From Adiantum capillus-veneris (lineage: Eukaryota > Streptophyta > Polypodiopsida > Polypodiales > Pteridaceae), in assembly GCA_014529385.2 (NCBI GenBank), contig CM043971.1:27692769-27756768 (forward strand): a stretch of 64,000 bases of DNA, given 5' to 3'. The notes under the pieces were generated by a model. The model saw nothing but the letters and a program-made list of their open reading frames with translations. It searched no databases and had not been told where the DNA came from. The position numbers and the translations under genes were made by a program. This document shows, in pieces, positions 52,047-62,480 of this stretch (its first letter is position 1; each line of letters opens with the position of its first letter).

Positions 52047-53480
52047 CTACCACTTAACCAAAACTTTCACAATGTCTCTATTTCTCAGGTGTTTAACATG
52101 CCTATCTAGCACTAAGTCTGATTTTACAGTCAATGTTTCGTCATCTTTCAACTTAGAGTTGTCTTGTAAAACATGATGCACATTAGGAACATACTTTTTC
52201 AATAAACTCAGGTGAACTACAAGATGCACTTTGACATGAGAAGGCAATTCCAATTTGTAAGCTAATGAACCAATGCGCTTCAAAATTTTAACTGGCCTAG
52301 CAAAATGTGGAGACAATCTCTTATCCTTTCCAAGAATCAAATGAGACTTCTCGTGAATAACCTTTAAGAAAACCATATCACCAGTTTCATACTCCACAAC
52401 CCGATGTTTCTTTTCATAATACAATTCATGTCTCTTTTGAGCTTCTCTAATATTCCCCCGTGATTTTGGCCAACTCGTTATCCATTTTCTCAAGCATCTC
52501 ACGTGACAGTTCTACCTTATTCCTTGAGTTAAGAAAATTAATAGGTGTGGGACAATTATAGCCATACATTGCCTCAAATGGAGTCATCCTAATAGATGAA
52601 TGATATGAACTATTATATGCAAATTCAACCAAAGGCAGATATTCATTCCAATTAGATTGGTTTTCATTGACATACATTCGTAACATATCTTCCAAAATAC
52701 GATTCACTCTCTCCGTTTCCCCATCTGTTTGAGGATGAAAAGTAGTAGACATGCGTAACTGGGTACCTATAGAGTCAAAAGTCGCTCTCTAGAAATGAGA
52801 AGTGAACTTAGAATCTCTGTCAGACACTATGCTCTTGGACATGCCATGCAAACGAAATATCTCGTTCACAAACAAGCGGGCAATGGTCAATGCCATATCA
52901 TTTATTTTTATAGGAAAGAAGTGAGATTGTTTTGTGAGTCTCTCTATCACCACAAAGATCGAATCATAGCCTCCATGAGTAGTAGGAAGTCTAGTGATAA
53001 AGTCCATGGATATAGACTCCCACTTCTGTAAAGGAATGTCTAAGGGTTGAAGGTCACCAAGCATCCTCTTATGTTCAATCTTAACTTGTTGACATTGAAA
53101 GCACTCACGCACATAATTCTTAACATCCAATTTCATACGCGGCCAAAAGAATGAACTTTTAATCTTTTCATATGTCTTATTCAATCCAGGATGACCAAAA
53201 AAAGGTGAATTATGATACTCATGCAGAATTTGACTCTTAAAAGCAGAATTTTCAGGAATACACAAACGGTCATAATAATACAGATTTCCCTTATACAAGT
53301 GATATCTGTTCTCATACATCTCACCAATATTCTCACGCAAGAATTTCAAAATAGGCATATAAAAAGAATCTTTTTCAACCTCAGCATGTATATCATCAAT
53401 CAAATTGGACCGCACAACAGTCAACAAATTACACATGGGCCTACGACTCAATGCATCTACAACTTTATTTTCTTTTCCAC
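52047..53480 (-). pseudogene. E5 integrase with chromodomain-like end
   Basis: Order on the minus strand: zinc finger (ILHEYHNSPFFGHPGLNKTY, RECFQCQQVK), core with D in SISMDFITRLP, D in KSIVSDRDSKFTSHF and E in [14 protein letters not shown], then the C-terminal module ([40 protein letters not shown]) and a chromodomain-like LDRHVKHLRNRDIVKVLVKW. Stops: TAG for Trp after SHF, a stop after ITGEY with a frame change, and TAG for Trp after VLVKW near 52,049. Chromodomains steer insertion to marked chromatin. Catalytic residues are intact but the frame is broken. Confidence 0.88.
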
Positions 53481-54849
53481 ACAAATACTTCAAATCAAAA
53501 TCATACTCAGCCAGCAATTTAATCCATCTTCTTTGTCTGTTATTTAACAATGGCTGAGTGAAAATATACTTCAAGCTTTGATGATCAGTACGCAATTCAA
53601 ATTTTATACCAATCAAAAGATGACGACGCCAATGCTTTAATGCATAGACAACACCAAGCTATTCTAGATAATGTGTTGCATAGTTCAATTCATGTCGTCT
53701 TAATTTCCTAGACTCATATGCAACCACGCTTCCTTCTTACATCAAAACACAACCTAATTGTTCACCACTAGCGTCACAGGACACAACAAATGGTTTGCCC
53801 ATCTCAGGAACTTTTAAAACACAATTTTCCGCTATTTTAGCCTTCAGGGTCTCAAAAGCAGTCTCACAGCTAGAAGTCCACACAAAACCCTTGTCTTTCT
53901 TGGTCAATTCGATCAAAGGACTTGCTATCTTAGAGAAATCTTTAATGTGTGGTCTCTCATATTGTGCTAGACCCATAAAGCTTCTCACATCCCTTAATGA
54001 CTTAGGTGTTGGCCACTCCACAATAGTCTTAACTTTGTTAAGATCAATGTGAATCCCCTCTTTAGAAATCACTCTTCCCAAATACACAATCTGATCCTTT
54101 GCAAAAGAACACTTACTTGCTTTGGCATACAATTTATGTTCACGCAAAACTTCAAATGTTTTCTTTAAATGCAATGCATGATCTTCTTCATTCTTAGAAT
54201 ACACAAAAATATCATCCAAGAATACCAGAATGAAATCATCAAGATACGGGTGAAAGATACTATTCGTTAAGCACATGAAAGTTGTCGGTGCATTAGTCAA
54301 ACCAAAAGCAAGAACTGTAAATTCATAATGCACATAACGTGTATGAAAAGCAGTCTTTGGAATGTCCTCGGCCTTAATGCGGATTTGATGGTAGCCAGAA
54401 CGAAGGTCAATCTTGGAAAATATTGTGGCACCACTCAATTAGCTAAGCAATTCGTCTATGTGAGGAAGAGGATATTTGTTTTTAATGGTCTGTTTGTTTA
54501 ATCACCTATAGTCAATGCATAACTCATATGTACCATCCTTTTTCTTTTGGAATAACACAAAACTACACCAAGGAGATACACTAGGTTTAATGAAGCTCTT
54601 TTTCAAAAGATCATCAAGTTGTATCTTGAGCTCTTTAAGCTAATCAATATTAAACCTGTATGGAGCCCTTGAATAAGGTGTTGCTCCTGGATATAGATCT
54701 ATGGCATGGTCTACCGCTCTAGGCGGAGGCATACTAGGAAGATCGTCTGGAAACACATCCTTAAATTCATGTAAGAGATCCTCTACAAATTCTGGATTTG
54801 TCTCTTTTTGTTTATCCCCAGATTCTTCTTTAATCTCATTAGCAAACAC
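53481..54849 (-). pseudogene. E5 reverse transcriptase and RNase H
   Basis: N-terminal linker 54,849-54,640 (EFVEDLLHEFKDVFPDDLPS), then RT with [16 protein letters not shown], a TGA in CIDYR-stop-LNKQ, a TAA in DELLS-stop-LSG, SKIDLRSGYHQIRIKAED, FTVLAFGLTNAPTTFMCLTN and the catalytic VFLDDIFVYSKN. RNase H has VVSCDASGEQLGCVLM then TAA, YESRKLRRHELNY, a TAG, ELRTDHQSLKYIFTQ and NKVVDALSRRPMCNL. This is the closest relative of E0 in the window and shows what E0 has lost (the LTNAPTTF passage and the second Asp of LDD). Confidence 0.88.
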
Positions 54850-55390
54850 AAGAAACGTCTCACACTCTTATCTAAGTCACCTTATCAATTCCATGGCCAA
54901 AACTAGATTTAGAATCTCTTTCTTTCCACGAAGAGTGTGACTTATCATCACCAAATGATTAAAGATATTTTATTTTTCTTAACAATCAATCAAAACATGA
55001 TTTTCAATCATCTAATTGGTGACTTATCATCACCAAATGATTAAAGATATTTTATTTTTCTTAACAATCAATCAAAACATGATTTTCAATCATCTAATTG
55101 ATACCAATGATAACATCATGCATATCGATGTTTATGATATAGAAATCATCTTTATGCTTAGGAATCTTCAAAGAAAAAAAAAAGATTTTCTACTAACTCT
55201 TTCGTGAAACTATTATTACCACTGGTTAAGTCCACAACTCTTTAAACTTCTCGATTTAATTTCAAGTTTAATTTCTCAATCAATTTAGACGATAAGAAGC
55301 AATGAATACTATCCAAAACAATTAAGAAATGCAAATTTAAATCTCAACTTTTATGCATAAATTCGATCACAGAAACTTTCAAAGGATGTA
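54850..55390 (-). other. E5 gap between Gag and pol; 82-bp tandem duplication
   Basis: AT-rich sequence without a readable Gag C-terminus, zinc knuckle or protease, which should lie here, so this part is deleted or replaced. It contains two identical 82-bp copies in tandem, 54,937-55,018 and 55,019-55,100 (start GTGACTTATCATCACCAAAT). Confidence 0.8.
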
Positions 55391-55817
55391 TCAAAGACAT
55401 AAAACATCACAAAGAAGGGGTAGATGACTTACCTTTATCGTACGCATCGCCAAAAGTCTCCAATTGAGCCATCTTGGTACGTATTGTCTTATCGGACACC
55501 TTGCTCGAGCATTCGAAAGTCTCGTGGTCGTGTTCTCGATATTGAAAGTATAATCCAAATCTTTGAGTTCTTCAATCCACGCTTCTAAATCTTCGCTTTT
55601 CTTCCTTATGCCATTAAACTCTTTAAGCTTAGCCTTCGTTAAGAATAATTTGGTTGTCGCCTTCATGTTTGCCATCAAGGTCCACATAGATATCAGGATC
55701 TTATGCTGCTTTGCCCCGCAGAGCCTCAGCACGCTCCCGATTTACTTGTTCCAGATCTTCTCGTAGTCGCCAAATGAGGCTTTCTTGCTCCTTCATCCTC
55801 CTCTCGTATCCTTCCAT
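55391..55817 (-). pseudogene. E5 Gag N-terminal remnant
   Basis: From MEGYERRMKEQESLIWRLRE at 55,817 (a short coiled coil) to a stop after RGKAA. A shifted frame continues with TKAKLKEFNGIRKKSEDLEA and WIEELKDLDYTFNIEN, similar to the start of a retrotransposon Gag capsid domain, then more shifts. The rest of Gag is absent. Confidence 0.55.
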
Positions 55818-55852
55818 GTCTAGAATCAACCGCTTGCTCTGATTATACCAAT

Positions 55853-56013
55853 TGTCACAGGAACAGAATAATGGAGATAGGCATCGAAAGATAGGAAAAG
55901 AGATCTTTGTAGTGATGGATTTTTTTTTGCAGAGTTTTGCTACAACAGATGAGCAATGGAATATATGGGCGCACTCGATTGAACGGAGCTTGAACCTCCG
56001 CTCTGATACCAAT
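55853..56013 (-). repeat. Duplicated LTR end and primer site in E5
   Basis: A partial, diverged copy (about 145 bp) of the LTR U5 end lies directly after the real 5' LTR and its primer site. It starts TGTCACAGGAACAGAATAAT on the plus strand and is preceded at 55,836-55,850 by a second primer-like site with a 3-bp insertion (GCTCTGATTATACCA). The genuine site is GCTCTGATACCA at 56,000-56,011. Confidence 0.85.
56000..56011 (-). promoter_or_regulatory. E5 primer binding site
   Basis: The minus strand reads TGGTATCAGAGC two bases after the end of the 5' LTR: initiator Met-tRNA site. Confidence 0.88.
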
Positions 56014-57041
56014 TGTCACAGGAACAGAATAGTAGAGATAGGCATCAAAAGATAGGGAAAGAGATCTTTGTATTGATGGATTTTTGTAGAGTTTTGATAC
56101 AACAGAGGAGCAATGGAATAAATGGGTGCACTTCATTGTACGGAGCTCGAACCTCCTAACCACCCCTGAGCTTCAGTCCGCTTGCATGCAGCGTCTCACT
56201 CGCACTCGCACTCGCACTCTCACTCACACTCGCAATCTCACTCACACTCGCACTCGCACTCGCAGAAGAAGAGATCTGTGAATGAATCCCCAAACGCACC
56301 ATCTGTTGTGCTTTTATCCTTCTTTTCCTCGAAAAGCCTGCGGCTTCTCAAAATAGTCGCTTTTTAGGCGTTCGGTCAATTCGATTGTCGCACCAAGTAT
56401 ACCTTCATAATCTCAATTTCAATAGTCCACCATGAAGAAACAAATCCACTTCTTGGTTGATAGCAAGGAGAGCTGTATGATGTTGTATGTCTGCTTGTCC
56501 CTGTGTATACTACACTGCTGCTGCCTTCTGTTTGTTTTTATCATAACTTCTACAAACAAACTCAGAATAGAGAAATCCAGGTACTCAAAACGACGGGAAT
56601 AGGTCTGGTCTACAAGGCTACACGGACCTAATTGCGAAAAAACGTTTTTCTTTGGCTGAAAACGCAACTTTTAGATCGCGACTCATAAAACCTCTATTTT
56701 TGGGTCTCCACTGCTTTTTCAACTTATTTTAAGCCTACCCATGCATTTTAAACTAAAACACATAAATATAAAACATTGATATTAATAAAAATCTCAATTT
56801 TAACTACGTTTTTATTATACAGTTCATAGACAGACTATCTGTTATTCATTAATCTTTATCAAATATGTCTTTAGTATATTATTTAAGAAAAGAATATATG
56901 TTCTCTCGTAATAGCTCAAACTCATTCATATAAGCTCTATTTAATACACTATTCAATAATCTTTCAAATCGTGCTAAACAAAAGATATGCCCTACTACAC
57001 TCTTTTCGACTTTAAGAACTTCAAAAATTAGTCCTATTACA
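56014..57041 (-). repeat. E5 5' LTR
   Basis: 1,028 bp. The minus strand starts TGTAATAGGACTAATTTTTG and ends TTCTGTTCCTGTGACA. The hexamer tract of CTCGCA/CTCACT at 56,196-56,262 is longer than in the 3' LTR. Few substitutions separate the two LTRs, so the insertion is fairly recent compared with the decay of E0. Confidence 0.93.
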
Positions 57042-57180
57042 TGGCATATCAATGGATCAACTCCTTTGAGGTCTTTATAGGACCAAGCGAACACATCTTT
57101 ATACTTCTTGAGAAGTTGTGTTAGCAGTTCTTCTTCTTCTGGCTCTAAATCGTTAGCTATATAGAAGATTTGCGAGGTCT
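57042..57180 (-). pseudogene. E3 reverse transcriptase N-terminal linker
   Basis: The minus strand reads YIANDLEPEEEELLTQLLKK, then KDVFAWSYKDLKGVDPLIC, the usual passage between protease and RT in OTA-type elements, and breaks at the E5 LTR. The remainder (CQHTIPLKSD) resumes at 50,925. The reading frame differs from that of the protease part by a shift near 57,165. Confidence 0.85.
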
Positions 57181-59162
57181 ATCTTTTTTGCATTTTCTAG
57201 CCCATCAGAAGATTTTTGGTTGGTTCTTTCCCTAACTGGTGGTGTCATTATGATTTTTCTATCTTGGATTGTAAATTTGCGATAGTGTGATGGCACGTTC
57301 ATGTTCTCTTTTTCTGACCCCCCTTTACCATCGCTATCATCTTCTGTGGTCCATATATCTCTCAAAGACCGTTTCAGTTCTTGGTATTTCTGTTTACGTT
57401 CCAGTTTGGTTAACTCTTGGTCTTTTGATGTTTCTTTTTTTTATTTTTGAGATTTTTGAGATTTTGTTTCGGTTTTATCTTTTCGTATCTGTTTTATTTC
57501 CTCTCTTGTTCTTTCTTTTCGATCTCCCGAGAATTTTTCTGATATTTGATCTTTTACACAATCTTCTGCTTTTACAAGCATCAAATAGTGAGTTTTTCCT
57601 TTTATTCTGGGCATGAGGTTCTCTCTTGCTTTGTTTCCTGCTCGCTTCCTTCTATAACGTTCTTGGTGTCTAGGGTGTTGGTTTGCAAAATCATAAAACT
57701 TGTTATCCCCGTTTTCATTTTCACACTCATTTGAGGTGTCAGAACCCTCGTTATCTGCATCATTATTTACTTCCAAATGTTCAGAGGAGTTGTAAAACTC
57801 TTCATGTTCTGGTAGTTCTACCGTCTCCTTTTCTGTTCTTACACTGACCATGTAATAGGGTAACACATCATAGCCATCCTTATCGCAAAATTTTGTTGTT
57901 GGACTCTCGGTAATGGTACAGACATCCAATGTTGCTAATATGTGTTCCCATTCTAGAGGTTCTAAGGCATCTTCAGGGAAAGGTTCTGGAATATACTCCT
58001 TGTCCTCTATTGCTCTTTCTAAGACGCATTCCTCTCTTTTTAAGCTTCCACAATGTGAAGCTCCGCACATCCATAGCTCTTTTGGTTGCCCTAACCATGC
58101 TGGTAGTTCTGATCCTGCTAATGTAGCCCAATCAAACTCTTCAACAGGTGTTTGGTTCACATCTTTGCAATTATGGTCTTTTAGGTTTATTTTAGTTGTG
58201 GTCTCGCCATGTCTGAGGTATATGTGGTCATATCCCCAATCTTGGACCATCTTCAACTGTCGCATGAATGGTCGTCCCAAGATAATCTCGTAATTGTTCT
58301 TTTTGTCGAAATCGACTATTGCAAATGTATGCTCATACTTGATTTCACACGAAGTGACAATCACTTTTTCTAGAAGTCCTAATGGCTTCTCCATGAACCC
58401 ATCTGCCAATTGCAGTTTCATTCTGGTAGCTCTCAAAGCTGGTTTTCCCCATTTTTTCCAGATTTCTTTGGTGGCGATAGCAACTCCCGCTCCACTGTCA
58501 AGAATAGCCTTGGACACGACTCCTTGGAATTCTACAGGTAGAGTGGTGTTTCCATCTTCCCCTTCGCAATATTCTCCAACCTTATTCAATGGTACCGGCC
58601 TAGTGTTCAGGTTAGGCATGTCCAACTCCCTGATTCCTTCGTGGAGCTTCAAAGTGGGGTCTTTGACTCCAAATTTTTCTAGGCATTTTCCCACTGTGGT
58701 CCACATGTTTGGCCTTAACCTTAGGAGTTCTGCTAACGTGATTGTGCATGTCACGGGGGTGGATAACAACTCAATCAATTTCTGCGAATCCATCACCTTG
58801 TTGGAAGAAAGTCTTTGAGATGGGATTGCTCTCACTTCTGACTTATCTTCGTATTCCCCCAGGTACGATGGTAAAGTTCTCAAAGAGTCTGGTTGGCTAT
58901 GCCCCGAACTAACAGATCCTTGGTCTCCCCCTTGTGAGTTTATCTCGAAGTTTATCTGCGACCTTGCCTCGAATTCTTCAATAGGAGATAGGATCACATT
59001 CTTTTCTTTTCTCATGCTAATCATGTAGTTACCCATCCTATTAGCCTCGTTGGCCTCACGGATTTGCTTCCACAAATCATCTAGACCGTTATCGTCCTTA
59101 TCCATTTCTGCCAATATTTTAGGCTGGAACCCGTCACTTGCCTCATCGGTGGTATTTGGCAC
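57153..59162 (-). pseudogene. E3 protease region
   Basis: One frame with a TAA at 57,441-57,443, in the same frame as Gag. N-terminal: long linker (MDKDDNGLDDLWKQIREANE, PVTCTITLAELLRLRPNMWT). Protease: VSKAILDSGAGVAIATKEIW (catalytic DSGA near residue 225), MKLQLADGFMEKPLGLLEKV and NNYEIILGRPFMRQLKMVQD. It continues with an acidic region (VPYEEF-type and DNEGSDTSNECENENGDN), then a basic, Lys/Glu-rich end (KARENLMPRIKGKTHYLMLV). A TGA separates it from the Gag C-terminus. The retropepsin would process the polyprotein. Confidence 0.85.
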
Positions 59163-59201
59163 TATGATAGGCTCGCCCCTGGACTCATAGGTATTCGTGA
59201 G

Positions 59202-60104
59202 TCATTCCTTGGTTTCCACCTGTTTCTCAAAGGTTGGTTGGATAGAGGTTGGAGCTGGTGCCTCATGCCAATTTGCAGGTTTACCCAACGGGTTTTCCAT
59301 CAATAATTGAGTTGTTTCAATCATCTTTTTGCACATTTCCAACCGCTCTTTTTCTATTTCTGCATATGGATAAGTCATCCACCTTTGCTCCTGGTTTTGG
59401 TTCTTTTTCAGTCTAGCTTCATAAGCTTTTAGCAGTGCATCCAGCTGCTCATTGACTTTGTCCGCTAGTACCGATCCTCCTGATCCTGCACTCTTAGGCT
59501 TTGCTATCTCTTTGGGTGCTATGGTTGTTGTGGTGTGTGAGATTAAGCTAGCGAGATCCTCTAATCGCTCCAATCTATTCTTCGTATGTTTCAACTCCTC
59601 GGATAGAGCTGTTTTCTCTCGTTCTCTTCTAGCTTTCATACGCACCTTCCTCGCCTTCCAAATGCTTCTCTTATTTTTAGTTTCTGAACTTTGGCCATCG
59701 GTTTTTGGTTCTTCAACTATAGGTTCATTTGTCTTTCTTTGAGCTTGAGCCCTCGTTACCGCCTGAACAGGTATGATTGTTTCATTTTCCAATCCTCCGC
59801 TGGAAGGTACTGTTTCTAACATGTTCAAGGTAGTTTTTGCTCCTTTGCTCGGGTTTTTAGGGCAATTGGGAATCAAATGAGTAATTCCATATTATGGGCA
59901 ATACGCATTGACTCTAATGATTTCATCATGTGGGCAGTCTCTCAGCCAATGGTCTCCGCGACACTTGTAGCAAGGCCCTTTGGGTTGTTGAGGTGCTCCT
60001 TGTGCCCCCCTTTGTTGGTAAGCATGTCTCTGCCCGCCCATGCCTCCATTGGCTATGAACATCAGTGTTCGTTCATCTAGGTTATATCTTCCTTCTCGTG
60101 CTGC
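59202..60104 (-). pseudogene. E3 Gag C-terminus with two zinc knuckles
   Basis: In frame with upstream Gag after the TAG at 60,105. Knuckle 1: GPCYKCRGDHWLRDCPHDE, spacing CX2CX3HX4C, one residue shorter than usual between Cys and His. Knuckle 2: YCP-stop-YGITHLIPNCPK, where a TAA and a Tyr stand in place of the expected residue and Cys. Then a coiled, Lys/Arg-rich stretch (KARKVRMKARREREKTALSE, LKHTKNRLERLEDLASLISH) and a Pro-rich end to the TGA at 59,202. Likely the nucleocapsid part of the particle protein. Confidence 0.75.
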
Positions 60105-62480
60105 CTATGTAGCAGTAGGTGGTCCTGTATTACCTATCATGCTCCATGGTTCTGGTGTCGAGGGCTCTTCTGGTGGGTAATAGACAGGGTTTGGTGCATA
60201 TCCATTGGGATATTCATAATATGCATGCATAGGCACCAAAGACTTATCCTCTGATTCATTTACCGTTGGTGTGTATCTTATACCAACTGGTTGTAAGCCT
60301 GGTAGGGGTGGTTGTTGCCCCAACACTGGTTGTTGTCTTTCTACACCTACAGGTTCTGGTAAGTTTCTTGCTTGATATCTCGGCATCGGTGGAACTTGAG
60401 GAGAAGCTACTGGAGCTTGGGGAGCGTAAGGTCTTTTTCTCACATAACCCTTGCGATAATAACATTCCTTGGTCCCGTGGTTGGTCCATTTTGGTTCAAT
60501 AGAACACCACTTGGGCTGCTTAGCCTGGGTTTTGGTGTACAAATTGATCTTTTTTAGCACCTCATCTATAAGCTGCTCCTGGTTGACCGCTACTTCTCCT
60601 TTCAGTGCTGTCTTAGAAGACTTGCTTCCACTTTGCTGTGAAGACGAGTCTTCATCAAGGTCTTTGAACTCCCCTTCTTTGTAGACTGCACAATTGTCCA
60701 CAAGGTAAAGAGCCTCCTTGGTTAACTCATTCAATGTAGTGCTCCTCTTCATATGTAAGTCTTTCTGGAGATTTGCATTCCTTAGTCCTTGAATGAATAT
60801 CAGCATAAGTCTAGAATGAGTTGGCAGTTCTTCCACAGGACAGAACTTAACATATATTTTTAGTCTTAGGGCTGCCTTTCGTATAGATTCCCCGTCTTTC
60901 TGTTTGAATTTATGGATTTGTGAGACAGTATTATGAGCTATTCCCCTTTGGGATAATTCCTCAATAAACTCGTCAAACACTTCCTCCATCGACTCAAAGT
61001 CTCTTCGCTCCACAGAATCAAACCAAGTGGCCGCATCATCTTCTAGGGTTAGTCCAAACCCTGCAAATTGGGTAGGAAAATCTAACACCTCTTCAGCTCT
61101 AATGACACGCACAAAGGCTGCTACATGATCTCTTGGGTCCTTGTTTCCCGTGTATTTCTTGTTTACCCATTTTTGCACTTGTGAAGGTCTAATTCTTCGA
61201 TGGTCTACAAACCTCATCATTGGATCCCCTCGTCCCAATCGATATATCTCCTCAGGCCTTCTGTAATAGGCTGGTTCTTCTCCCAGGGGTGCTCCTAAGC
61301 CATAATTTCTAACGGTTCTAGCTGGAGGTGGTTCTTCTCTTCGAACTCGTTCTATGGGTGGTCCTCCAAGCTCTGCCAACCCTTGAGTCTTTGGATTACT
61401 TTCCACCTCATACCTTGAATAGTGTGGTGGTTCTTGCAAATCCCTGATCCCTCGTGCGGCTTGATAACCATCTCGGTTTTGGTCTTGCTCCATTGTTGCG
61501 CTCTGTCGAAGCCATGCCTGCAATGATGGCTGGTTTGCAGGTTCATCTTGGTTATTGAATGCTTGCGATCGGGTGGAATGTGAGGTTGCATCATACTCAT
61601 CTAAAAAAGGATTTGTTGACTTGCTTGGGGTGTAGGTGGCTCTTGGCACTTCTTCGGGAGCATATGCTGATGCTCTTGGACTTGTTGCCCTTTCTACCCC
61701 CTCTGGAAGAATACGTTGGTATTCTTGCCCGTATCTATCAACAAAAACCATGGCCTTTCCCATAGCAGTTTCATAAGAGAATAAGTAAAGAACCTTGTCT
61801 TTGCTTAATTTGTTTACATGTGGTTCCTTGCTGCGGAAGTAAGAGACTATGCCCTCACTCTCATGCTTGTAGATTCCTACGTTCTCGTTATAAGTTGGAA
61901 CCCTGGTCGTTTTCTTATCATACATAAGAATATCTCCGGGCCGATCAATGTTTGGTGGCGGTTCTTGAGCTTCTGAAATCATTTTCCCTTTCGCCACGTT
62001 ATCCCCATATCTGTTGTAATCTTCAGGATTACTAACGATTAGATAGTGGTTCCCTTTTTCGTCTCGGAATCTGTCTCCATCATCATAGACTTGGATTATC
62101 TCCAATCTCTGAGCCGGTCTCTCTTCTATACAAATGTACTTGAGCCCTCGATGGTCAGAATAGACTAGGGCTCCCCTAGAGTTGGTTCCTTCTAAGAAGA
62201 TTACGGTGAGTTTGGAATCATTCAAAGGATTTTGGGAGGTGCTCCCTCCTGGCATTGGTCCATCATAGGTGAAACCTCCTGGTTGATGACTACCCATCAT
62301 GAAGAAGGATATGTCTGACGAAGTGTCAGTATCACTACCTTCCTCGATAATAGGTGCTAGTGGATCTAGCCTTTCCTGGGTTACACTCTCTTCAGTGGAC
62401 ACTAAACTATCTTGGTCACCTGCCACTTTCTCATCTCTAACAATGTATCTTCCTGATCTTAAACTCATCAAACTTTTCAA
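60105..62480 (-). pseudogene. E3 Gag, long N-terminal extension plus capsid domain
   Basis: 791 codons from MKSLMSLRSGRYIVRDEKVA to a TAG. Residues about 90-260 form an unusual extension with three similar beta-like motifs: VYSDHRGLKYICI (106-118), RFRDEKGNHYLIV (137-149) and VFVDRYGQEYQRI (245-257). A disordered, Pro/Tyr-rich part follows. The retrotransposon Gag domain starts near residue 440 (NKDPRDHVAAFVRVIRAEEV, DDAATWFDSVERRDFESMEE, FIEELSQRGIAHNTVSQIHK, DGESIRKAALRLKIYVKFCP). The end is Pro/Gln/Tyr-rich. In a working element this forms the particle coat; the N-terminal part is of unknown role. I chose the first Met of the open frame; no other start is better. Confidence 0.75.

Larger units (their letters stand above)
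50931..57041 (-). mobile_element. E5: full-length chromovirus inserted in E3
   Basis: LTRs at 56,014-57,041 (5', 1,028 bp) and 50,931-51,940 (3', 1,010 bp), TG...CA, nearly identical. Flanks are TGACA (50,926-50,930) and TGGCA (57,042-57,046), one mismatch. The primer site TGGTATCAGAGC follows the 5' LTR and the purine tract AAGGGGAGAA precedes the 3' LTR. Inside are Gag and protease remnants, RT, RNase H, integrase and a chromodomain-like end, so it belongs to the chromoviruses. Gag is mostly deleted and pol has at least six stops. It split the E3 RT region within the ICQHTIPL passage. Confidence 0.92.
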
